5,830 bases of DNA, from NCBI GenBank assembly GCA_945901665.1, contig CAMDLJ010000175.1, positions 1-5,830 of the forward strand, in the 5' to 3' direction. Each line of letters opens with the position of its first letter. Position 1 is the stretch's first letter. The position numbers were made by a program, and so were the translations under genes. Source of the DNA: Bordetella parapertussis. GTDB lineage: Bacteria; Pseudomonadota; Gammaproteobacteria; Burkholderiales; Burkholderiaceae. The notes beneath the pieces were generated by a model that was not told the DNA's origin, made no database searches, and saw only the letters and a list, made by a program, of their open reading frames with translations. Below, one piece after another: positions 1 to 5,830 of the stretch.

Positions 1-353
1 CCGTATTTGGAGCGTGACTGCTTGCGGTCTTTCACGCCTTGCAAGTCGAGCGAACCGCGCACGATGTGGTAGCGCACACCGGGCAAGTCTTTGACACGAC
101 CGCCGCGCACCAGCACCACAGAGTGCTCTTGCAGGTTGTGGCCTTCGCCGCCGATGTAAGAAATCACCTCAAAGCCATTGGTCAAACGAACCTTGGCCAC
201 TTTGCGCAGCGCAGAGTTGGGCTTCTTGGGTGTGGTGGTGTACACGCGTGTGCAAACACCACGCCGCTGGGGCGAGTTTTGCATGGCCGGGCTCTTGGAT
301 TTCGATTTCTCGACTTCCCGTCCGTGGCGCACGAGTTGATTAATGGTTGGCAT
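1..353 (-). CDS. rpsL: 30S ribosomal protein S12, 3' end cut by the window edge
   Basis: S12 is a core protein of the small-subunit decoding centre and is usually the first gene of the str operon (rpsL-rpsG-fusA-tuf). The 117 complete codons visible here, from ATG at 353, match bacterial S12 throughout. They include [19 protein letters not shown] at about 39-57, [13 protein letters not shown] at 68-80, and [15 protein letters not shown] at 82-96. The family is about 124-125 residues long, so only about 7-8 C-terminal residues are missing, beyond base 1. Lys43 and Lys88, the classic sites of streptomycin-resistance substitutions, are both wild type. Asp89, the residue that is methylthiolated in E. 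coli, is present. A GAGGG Shine-Dalgarno at 363-367, nine bases before the ATG, fixes the start. The gene lies downstream of dacA on the same strand but has its own promoter. Confidence 0.98.
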   Translation of the reverse strand, partial: MPTINQLVRHGREVEKSKSKSPAMQNSPQRRGVCTRVYTTTPKKPNSALRKVAKVRLTNGFEVISYIGGEGHNLQEHSVVLVRGGRVKDLPGVRYHIVRGSLDLQGVKDRKQSRSKY

Positions 354-381
354 GGAAAACGTCCCTCAACGTCAGAAACAC

Positions 382-418
382 AAAAAGGGCCCTTCGCTAT
401 GAAAGACCCGAAAAGCCC
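382..418 (-). terminator. Terminator-like hairpin in the rpsL leader (candidate attenuator)
   Basis: On the minus strand the arm GGGTCTTTC (409-401), loop ATAGC (400-396) and arm GAAGGGCCC (395-387) form an uninterrupted 9-bp stem with two G-U pairs. Five T (386-382) follow directly. This has the shape of an intrinsic terminator, but it lies between the rpsL promoter and start codon. An upstream arm GGGCTTTTC (418-410) can pair with the same 3' arm over 9 bp, so two structures compete. It could regulate read-through into the str operon, act as a 5' mRNA-stabilising hairpin, or end transcripts arriving from dacA. Confidence 0.5.
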
Positions 419-421
419 AAG

Positions 422-450
422 ACTATAGCATTGTTGCGGCCGAATGACAA
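422..450 (-). promoter_or_regulatory. Sigma-70-type promoter of rpsL (str operon)
   Basis: Read on the minus strand, a -35 box TTGTCA (450-445) is followed by exactly 17 bases and a -10 box TATAGT (427-422). Each box matches 5 of 6 consensus bases. The predicted transcript would start near 415-417 and leave a leader of about 62-65 bases before the rpsL ATG. Strength and spacing fit a ribosomal-protein promoter. This is inferred from sequence only. Confidence 0.75.
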
Positions 451-555
451 ATAAGCCCTGAGCCGCCGCGCCCAGGTCAGGCCGCCATCAACAGCGGCGG
501 GGCAGGCCTTTGACATTGCCAAATGGCCAGGATATGAAATGTTTGCTCGCGCTCA

Positions 556-1713
556 CTACTTGATCCAGAGCTTTAAAGCGTCCCATGCGCGCCCCAACAC
601 ACCCGACTGTTCGACACCGCCCAAGGCGACCAAGGGGATCTCGGCATACACCTTTTGGTCCAACAAAACCTGCAACTGGCCAATCGACTGCCCGCGAGCA
701 ATGGGCGCCACCAAGGGATCGGGGCGCGCCACCTGGGTGGTCATGCGCGCCGACTGGCCTGCGGGCAAGGCCACCACAATGGGTCGGGTCGAACCCAACT
801 TGACCTCGGCTTCGCGGCCTTTCCATACTGGTGGGGCCACCACGGCCTGTCCGGCATCAAAAAGACGAACCGCTTCAAAGGCGGTATAGCCCCAGTTGAG
901 CAGTTTTTGCGATTCGGCGGCACGCGCGTTTTCGCTGGAGGCGCCCAGCACAATGGACAGCAAGCGCCGAGGGCCGACCTGCGGCAAGGTTCTTTGGGCA
1001 GTCGCCACCAAACAATAACCCGCCGCTTCGGTGTGGCCGGTCTTCAATCCATCCACCGAAGGATCGCGAAACAGCAGCAAGTTGCGGTTGTTCTCATTGG
1101 CGGCAGGCGTGCCGGGATATCGGTATTTTTTGAGCGCGTAATAACCCATGTACTGGGGGAAGTCAACCATCAAGCGACCCGCCAACAGCGCCAAGTCGTT
1201 GGCGGTGGTGGTGTGGCCAGGCTCGGTCAAGCCCTCAGGGTTTTTAAACGCCGAATCCTTCATGCCCAAGGCCTTGGCTTGCTCATTCATCAAACTGACA
1301 AAGCGCTCGACACTGCCCGCCACCCCTTCGGCCAAAGCCACGGTGGCATCGTTGCCCGATTGCACGATCATGCCGCGCAGCAAATCTTCCACCGGTACAT
1401 TCATCTTGGGGTCGATGAACATGCGAGAACCAGGCATTTTCCACGCCCGGGTGCTGACCGGGAAGGTTTGTTCCAGGCTGATTTTTTTGCTTTTGAGGGC
1501 GTCAAAAACCAGGTAGGCACTCATCAGCTTGGTCAGTGATGCCGGCTCCAGCGGCTGATCGGCCCCTTTGGCCACCAGCACCTGATTGGCCGTCAAGTCC
1601 ACCAATAAATAGGCGCGAGCAGCCACATCGGGGGGTTCGGGGGCCTGCGCCCAGGCGGTACCCAACAGGCACATGAGCCCGGCCGTCAACCATGCAGCGA
1701 GCTTATTGCGCAT
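556..1713 (-). CDS. dacA: D-alanyl-D-alanine carboxypeptidase, PBP5/DacA-type (peptidase S11)
   Basis: This is a periplasmic low-molecular-weight penicillin-binding protein that removes the terminal D-Ala from peptidoglycan pentapeptides and so limits cross-linking. The 385-residue protein has all three active-site motifs of the family: SLTK at 59-62 (nucleophile Ser59, Lys62), SGN at 119-121 and KTG at 224-226. The N-terminus is a clear Sec signal peptide, a basic start then a hydrophobic core, ending around AWA/AQA at residues 20-24. Residues about 278-368 correspond to the PBP5 C-terminal beta domain. The last 15 residues (GVLGRAWDALKLWIK) look like the amphipathic membrane-anchoring helix. 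I chose ATG at 1713 because a GAGG Shine-Dalgarno (1723-1720) sits six bases before it; ATGs at 1719 and 1725 lack a usable site. It starts 8 bases after the hydrolase stop, so the two are almost surely co-transcribed. The symbol could also be dacC, since paralogues are hard to separate by sequence alone. Confidence 0.93.
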   Translation of the reverse strand: MRNKLAAWLTAGLMCLLGTAWAQAPEPPDVAARAYLLVDLTANQVLVAKGADQPLEPASLTKLMSAYLVFDALKSKKISLEQTFPVSTRAWKMPGSRMFIDPKMNVPVEDLLRGMIVQSGNDATVALAEGVAGSVERFVSLMNEQAKALGMKDSAFKNPEGLTEPGHTTTANDLALLAGRLMVDFPQYMGYYALKKYRYPGTPAANENNRNLLLFRDPSVDGLKTGHTEAAGYCLVATAQRTLPQVGPRRLLSIVLGASSENARAAESQKLLNWGYTAFEAVRLFDAGQAVVAPPVWKGREAEVKLGSTRPIVVALPAGQSARMTTQVARPDPLVAPIARGQSIGQLQVLLDQKVYAEIPLVALGGVEQSGVLGRAWDALKLWIK

Positions 1714-1721
1714 CTCCATCC

Positions 1722-2378
1722 TCATGAAACATGGGCCGCTGCGGCCTCCCAAGCCATGGCCTGCACATGGCGGTGCACCCAGAGGCGCAGTTGAGGCAAT
1801 TGGCCATGGAAAAAATGTCCCCCAGCCGGCACCACGGTGACCGGCAGGTTTTGCGGCTTGGCCCAGTCCAGCACGCTTTGCAAAGGCACCGTGTCATCGT
1901 CCAAACCGTGCAAAACCAGCAAACGCGGCGTCCAATCAGCGGGAATATCGGCCACAGCAAAACGCGAAGCTGCCGTGCCCACAAACACCAGGCTGCGAAC
2001 CTCGCGCTGACCAAACAGACGCTGCAAAGACTGGCTGACCACGAAAGACCCGAATGAAAACCCAGCCAAGGCCAAATCGCCTTCTGGGGCGGCTTGGGCG
2101 ATGAGGCTGAGCAAGTCTTCGCACTCACCCAGGCCTGCGTCGTGCACGCCTTCGCTGGCGCCCACGCCACGAAAATTAAAACGAAACACCGTCCATCCCG
2201 CTTGCACATGTGCGCGCGCCAAGGTCTGAACCACCTTGTTGTCCATGGTGCCGCCAAACAAGGGATGCGGATGGGCCACAAAGGCACAGCCCAGGGGCGT
2301 CCCCACCGGGTCGTCGCGCAACACCTCCATGCGTCCCGCCTGGCCCTGGTAACTCAAGCGCTGGGTTTGCTGGTTCAT
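1722..2378 (-). CDS. Small alpha/beta-fold hydrolase (COG2945-like)
   Basis: This 218-residue cytoplasmic protein has no signal peptide. It shows the order of a minimal alpha/beta hydrolase: an oxyanion-side segment HPHPLFGGTMDNKVV at 36-50, FRFNFRGVGASEG at 65-77, the nucleophile elbow GFSFGS with Ser108, an acidic turn HGLDDDTVP at 157-165 (Asp161 the likely acid), and a catalytic His188 in GGHFFHG. The HPHP...GGTMDNK segment and the short length fit the predicted-hydrolase group COG2945, whose substrate is generally unknown; an esterase or thioesterase is possible. It lies between the ferredoxin gene (6-base gap upstream) and dacA (8-base gap downstream). The Shine-Dalgarno is weak (ACAGG just before the ATG), which suggests translational coupling with the ferredoxin gene. 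I see nothing to give a specific substrate. Confidence 0.88.
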   Translation of the reverse strand: MNQQTQRLSYQGQAGRMEVLRDDPVGTPLGCAFVAHPHPLFGGTMDNKVVQTLARAHVQAGWTVFRFNFRGVGASEGVHDAGLGECEDLLSLIAQAAPEGDLALAGFSFGSFVVSQSLQRLFGQREVRSLVFVGTAASRFAVADIPADWTPRLLVLHGLDDDTVPLQSVLDWAKPQNLPVTVVPAGGHFFHGQLPQLRLWVHRHVQAMAWEAAAAHVS

Positions 2379-2384
2379 CGCCTG

Positions 2385-2723
2385 TCAGCGGCCCACGTTC
2401 GGGGGCAACACCAAGCGCTCGACCACGCGCCCGTCTTGCAAATGGCTGGTGACGATTTCATCAATATCAGCCATGTCGACAAAGGTGTACCAAACCGCCT
2501 CTGGATAGACCACCGCCACCGGGCCACCTGCGCAGCGGTCCAAGCAACCCGCTTTGTTGACCCGCACACCGCCAGGCCCATTCAGTTGGGCCTGCTTGAC
2601 TTTGGCTTTGCAATGGTCAAAGGCTTGTTGGGCGGGGTGGTCGGTGCAGCTGGCCTCGCCATTGCTGCGCTGGTTGGTGCAGAAAAAAATATGTCGCTGG
2701 TAATAAGAGTTGGCTTGTGTCAT
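2385..2723 (-). CDS. Thioredoxin-like [2Fe-2S] ferredoxin
   Basis: This 112-residue soluble protein belongs to the thioredoxin-fold ferredoxins (Shethna-type/NuoE-like, COG3411). The cluster-binding cysteines fit the family pattern: Cys15 in FFCTNQR, Cys26, then Cys60 and Cys64 in KAGCLDRCAGGPVAVVYPE. Cys38 is an extra residue outside the usual ligand set. The segment VVYPEAVWYTFVD at 71-83 is also typical. Such proteins carry one electron through a [2Fe-2S] cluster, but their partners in betaproteobacteria are mostly unknown. The gene begins a tight cluster with the hydrolase and dacA. I see no Shine-Dalgarno before the ATG. Instead a -10-like TAAAAT (2735-2730) sits six bases ahead of it, which would give an mRNA that starts at or near the ATG. 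No convincing -35 box accompanies it. Confidence 0.9.
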   Translation of the reverse strand: MTQANSYYQRHIFFCTNQRSNGEASCTDHPAQQAFDHCKAKVKQAQLNGPGGVRVNKAGCLDRCAGGPVAVVYPEAVWYTFVDMADIDEIVTSHLQDGRVVERLVLPPNVGR

Positions 2724-2775
2724 GGCACGATTTTAGGTGGGTACCAGCCCCGCCCATGTCCATCAGCACCAAGCC

Positions 2776-3891
2776 TTAGCGAAACTTGTTCTGGATGGGC
2801 ATGCGCAACAGCAAAACCAGTACCCAAACCCACACGGCATACGGCCAAAGCCATCCCAGCCATTGGGCCAAGCCATTGAAACGGATGAAGCGGCCCTGCT
2901 CCCACTGCTGCAAGTTGAGGGCCACATACGCGCTCTCTGGCACTTGGTTGATGACCAACAAGTAAACCGACAGACCCAACAACAACAAGCCCCCATGGGT
3001 CCAGCGGGGCAAAGGCGCCAACAACACAGCCACCAGCCAACCGGCCAACAGCGCCCAGGCCTGGGCCGCATCCAGCCACACCCAGGCATGACCCGGCCCG
3101 TAGGTCAACACCGCTGACAAGGCGCTCACGCCCACACCCACCGACAAAGCCAGTGCAGCAAAAAGCACCCTTTGGCCCACACCACGGATCACCACAAAAC
3201 CGGTCAAACATGGCAGGGCAACACCAAGCAACACCAAGAAAAAAGATATTTCGTGGCTCAGCGCCGCGGTGGGCGGGTGTTGAAAAGACAACCACCCACC
3301 CAAGGGGCTGGCTTGTACCCAATGCGCCAGATCGCCGCGCAATTTAGACCCCACTTGGCCCAGGCCCAAGCACAGGGGGGCGGGAAATAACAATGCCGCA
3401 GGCCACAACACCAATAAGGCCATGCCGCCAGCGGCATCCTCTGTGAACCAGCGCTCACGAAAACGACTCCAACGGTCTATCGCACCCAAGCGTTCCATGC
3501 CATGGGCCAGCAAAGCGCCCAACAAGCCGCCCAGGCTGTTGAGTCCAAAATCAGCCACCGATGGCACCCGCACAGGCAAATAACTTTGCAGGCCCTCCAT
3601 CAGCAAGGACACCGCAGCCGCGCCGCCAGAGGCAAGCCACCAAGCCTGATGGCGCAGTCCCATGCGGGTGGCGCTGAGCGCCGCCAAAAACCCCAAGGGC
3701 CCATAGCCCAACACATTGGCCCACACATCAAATGCGCCCCAATACTGCGGCCAAGGTGCGGTCAAGAAACTCCAGGTGCTCAAACCTTGGTCGCGCCAGG
3801 GTCCAAACGGGTACAGGCTGGCATAAGCCACCAAAGCCAAATAAGCCCAGGTCAAAGGCCAAGCCACGGTGCTGCGGTGCCGTCTCAACAT
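2776..3891 (-). CDS. VanZ-family multi-pass membrane protein, long form
   Basis: The N-terminal part (about residues 12-130) matches the VanZ-like fold: a first membrane segment ending in YASLYPFGPW (23-32), FDVWANVLGYGPLGF at 54-68, and the acidic MEGLQSYLPVRVPSVADFGL block at 98-117 followed by NSLGGLLGALL. The family name comes from VanZ of the vancomycin/teicoplanin resistance element Tn1546, but most chromosomal members have no known role and should not be read as resistance genes. The protein is 371 residues, far longer than a single VanZ domain. The C-terminal part (about 155-363) adds roughly six hydrophobic segments (near 157-176, 216-236, 242-264, 272-293, 299-315 and 342-363) for which I recognise no domain. 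The ATG at 3891 has only a poor G-rich upstream site, and no in-frame start lies just upstream. It lies 87 bases after hemJ and 52 bases before the ferredoxin gene. Confidence 0.85.
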   Translation of the reverse strand: MLRRHRSTVAWPLTWAYLALVAYASLYPFGPWRDQGLSTWSFLTAPWPQYWGAFDVWANVLGYGPLGFLAALSATRMGLRHQAWWLASGGAAAVSLLMEGLQSYLPVRVPSVADFGLNSLGGLLGALLAHGMERLGAIDRWSRFRERWFTEDAAGGMALLVLWPAALLFPAPLCLGLGQVGSKLRGDLAHWVQASPLGGWLSFQHPPTAALSHEISFFLVLLGVALPCLTGFVVIRGVGQRVLFAALALSVGVGVSALSAVLTYGPGHAWVWLDAAQAWALLAGWLVAVLLAPLPRWTHGGLLLLGLSVYLLVINQVPESAYVALNLQQWEQGRFIRFNGLAQWLGWLWPYAVWVWVLVLLLRMPIQNKFR

Positions 3892-3978
3892 GCCACGCCC
3901 CAGGCAGCTTGCTGAGCCTTGCCCTGACCCACCAAGTGCGATGACAAAGGCTTTATGCGCTGGAAGGGCATTGGCAAC

Positions 3979-4401
3979 TCAAAAAGGCTTGACCACCACC
4001 AAAACCACCGCCAGCACCAACAAAAGAACGGGCAGTTCATTGAACCAGCGGTACCAAACGTGTCCATGGTTGGAGGTGCCCGCGCGCAGCCAGCGCAATT
4101 GGCGGGCGCATTGGTGGTGATAGGCCAACACCAAGACCACCACCGCCAACTTGGCATGCATCCAAGCCGCACCCTGGCCAATCCCATAGCCCCACCACAG
4201 CCACAGGCCCAGGGCCACGGCGGGCACCATCAAAATGGTGGTGAAGCGCAGCAACTTGGCTGCCATCAACAGCAAACGCTCACGTTCGGCAGTGGAGTCG
4301 GCCGGAACCATCGCCAGGTTGACAAAAATGCGGGGCAAGTAAAACAAGCCCGCAAACCAACTGGCCACGAAAACAATGTGAAATGATTTGATCCACAGCA
4401 T
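3979..4401 (-). CDS. hemJ: HemJ-like protoporphyrinogen IX oxidase (UPF0093; often labelled CopD family)
   Basis: HemJ is a small membrane enzyme that oxidises protoporphyrinogen IX to protoporphyrin IX late in haem synthesis, replacing HemG or HemY in many Gram-negative bacteria. This 140-residue protein has the family hallmarks: an N-terminal WIKSFHIVFVASWFAG with conserved His8, the LPRIFV block at 22-27, MHAKLAVVVL at 81-90 (His82, Lys84), a YHH pair at 94-96, and a final hydrophobic segment ending VVVKPF. Four hydrophobic segments lie near 4-27, 52-72, 81-97 and 121-138. I start it at ATG 4401 because homology begins there; a start at 4509 would read through the terminator hairpin. Pipelines often call such proteins CopD family, but the HemJ signature and the divergent hemB neighbour favour HemJ. 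A TTGGAT-17-TACACT promoter candidate lies directly upstream. Confidence 0.8.
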   Translation of the reverse strand: MLWIKSFHIVFVASWFAGLFYLPRIFVNLAMVPADSTAERERLLLMAAKLLRFTTILMVPAVALGLWLWWGYGIGQGAAWMHAKLAVVVLVLAYHHQCARQLRWLRAGTSNHGHVWYRWFNELPVLLLVLAVVLVVVKPF

Positions 4402-4408
4402 GCGTCTC

Positions 4409-4437
4409 AGTGTAGTGGGTGGCTTTGCACGATCCAA
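4409..4437 (-). promoter_or_regulatory. Candidate hemJ promoter
   Basis: On the minus strand TTGGAT (4437-4432), a 17-base spacer and TACACT (4414-4409) form a plausible weak sigma-70 promoter. The predicted start falls near 4402, immediately before the hemJ ATG at 4401, so the mRNA would have almost no leader. The -35 match is poor (TTG only), hence the low confidence. Confidence 0.35.
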
Positions 4438-4462
4438 GCACAAAACCATTTTGGCCACGCAC

Positions 4463-4490
4463 AAAAAAAGCCCGACCTTTCGGTCGGGCT
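4463..4490 (-). terminator. Intrinsic terminator of the candidate small RNA
   Basis: AGCCCGACC (4490-4482), tetraloop GAAA (4481-4478) and GGTCGGGCT (4477-4469) form a perfect 9-bp GC-rich stem that runs into seven T (4469-4463) on the minus strand. The plus strand has no T-run after the stem, so the terminator works in the minus direction only. No protein gene ends here; hemJ begins 62 bases further on. Confidence 0.9.
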
Positions 4491-4556
4491 GCAAAGCCAT
4501 TTGAAACAAACGGCTCCCGCTCAGGGAGGTGAAGCGGGGAACGGCATGCCGCTCGG
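4463..4556 (-). ncRNA. Candidate small structured RNA with an anti-Shine-Dalgarno loop
   Basis: On the minus strand this stretch folds into four consecutive hairpins with almost no unpaired linker. H1 is GAGCGG (4554-4549), loop CATG, CCGTTC (4544-4539), with one G-U pair. H2 is CCCGCT (4538-4533), an 11-base loop, AGCGGG (4521-4516). H3 is AGCCGTTTG (4515-4507), loop TTT, CAAATGGCT (4503-4495), with one G-U pair. H4 is the terminator at 4490-4469. The H2 loop contains TCACCTCC (4532-4525), identical to the anti-Shine-Dalgarno end of 16S rRNA and well placed to pair with ribosome-binding sites. An extended -10 (TGATAAATT, 4570-4562) places the 5' end near 4555. Rfam holds a family of betaproteobacterial toxic small RNAs; from memory their activity was linked to an exposed anti-Shine-Dalgarno motif, and I cannot confirm membership. 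The alternative is an attenuated hemJ leader. Confidence 0.65.
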
Positions 4557-4561
4557 TGCTA

Positions 4562-5707
<1,146 letters not shown>

Positions 5708-5726
5708 GCCCCCTGGAAGGCCTCAC

Positions 5727-5830
5727 TCAACCAACGTGGGCCGCGAAGAAAGCCAAGGTTCGCGCGCGCGCCTGATCGGCTGCCGCGGCATCAAATGAAG
5801 CCCGGTGGTTGCAGTTAAAGCCGTGGTCGG
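5727..5830 (-). CDS. Dienelactone hydrolase family protein, C-terminal fragment at the window edge
   Basis: The minus strand reads 33 codons inwards from the window edge to a TGA at 5729-5727. The peptide begins DHGFNCNHRASFDAAAA and ends RTLAFFAAHVG. This matches the C-terminus of dienelactone-hydrolase-like alpha/beta hydrolases, in which the DHGF histidine completes a Cys-Asp-His triad. The rest of the protein, including the nucleophile, lies outside the window, so the substrate cannot be judged; many family members are not true dienelactone hydrolases. The fragment is too short for ordinary ORF calling. No intrinsic terminator is visible in the 19 bases between it and the convergent hemB. 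Confidence 0.82.
   Translation of the reverse strand, partial: DHGFNCNHRASFDAAAADQARARTLAFFAAHVG

Noticed and set aside
481..500. GC-rich inverted repeat downstream of dacA as its terminator
   Set aside because: The stem is only 5 bp (GCCGC/GCGGC or CCGCC/GGCGG) and no T-run follows on either strand. I see no convincing intrinsic terminator for dacA.
655..1539. Long plus-strand open frame (294 codons) opposite dacA
   Set aside because: It is a shadow of dacA, is rich in Gln/His/Arg, shows no family motif, and lies wholly inside a gene with intact catalytic motifs.
1714..1752. Upstream dacA starts (1752, 1725 and 1719)
   Set aside because: None has a spaced Shine-Dalgarno, and extending would put charged residues before the signal peptide. 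The ATG at 1713 has GAGG six bases ahead.
4402..4509. Longer hemJ start at 4509 adding 36 residues
   Set aside because: It would translate through the terminator hairpin. Family similarity begins exactly at the ATG at 4401.
5761..5770. Run of alternating CG as a possible special DNA structure or repeat
   Set aside because: It falls inside the dienelactone-hydrolase-like coding end, where it encodes Arg-Ala-Arg codons; GC-rich coding explains it.

Overview
The window looks like a chromosomal housekeeping segment of a betaproteobacterium, most likely order Burkholderiales and near Comamonadaceae. This rests on the S12 sequence, the Mg-type HemB, the HemJ/CopD-like sequence and the gene order; I could not run a database search. 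I see no insertion sequence, phage gene, CRISPR array, tRNA or rRNA. Base composition looks even throughout.

The layout, left to right, is: the 5' part of rpsL (minus, cut by the window edge); a 202-base gap with the rpsL promoter and a terminator-like leader hairpin; dacA (D,D-carboxypeptidase); a small alpha/beta hydrolase; a thioredoxin-fold [2Fe-2S] ferredoxin; a long VanZ-family membrane protein; and hemJ. All of these are on the minus strand. A 301-base gap (4402-4702) follows. Then come hemB on the plus strand and, convergent with it, the last 33 codons of a dienelactone-hydrolase-like gene on the minus strand.

The ferredoxin, hydrolase and dacA genes are separated by only 6 and 8 bases and should form one transcription unit. 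It may also be fed by read-through from hemJ and the VanZ gene (gaps of 87 and 52 bases). rpsL has its own near-consensus promoter and starts the str operon. hemJ and hemB are divergent neighbours that act at the late and early ends of the same pathway, tetrapyrrole synthesis.

The most interesting element lies between hemJ and hemB. On the minus strand, about 93 bases fold into four back-to-back hairpins, and the last is a textbook intrinsic terminator. The loop of the second hairpin carries UCACCUCC, the same as the anti-Shine-Dalgarno 3' tail of 16S rRNA. No protein gene explains it. It reads as a small structured RNA with its own extended -10 promoter, or less likely as a leader/attenuator of hemJ. 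A second point of interest is the rpsL leader, where two alternative 5' arms can pair with the same 3' arm just before a U-run.
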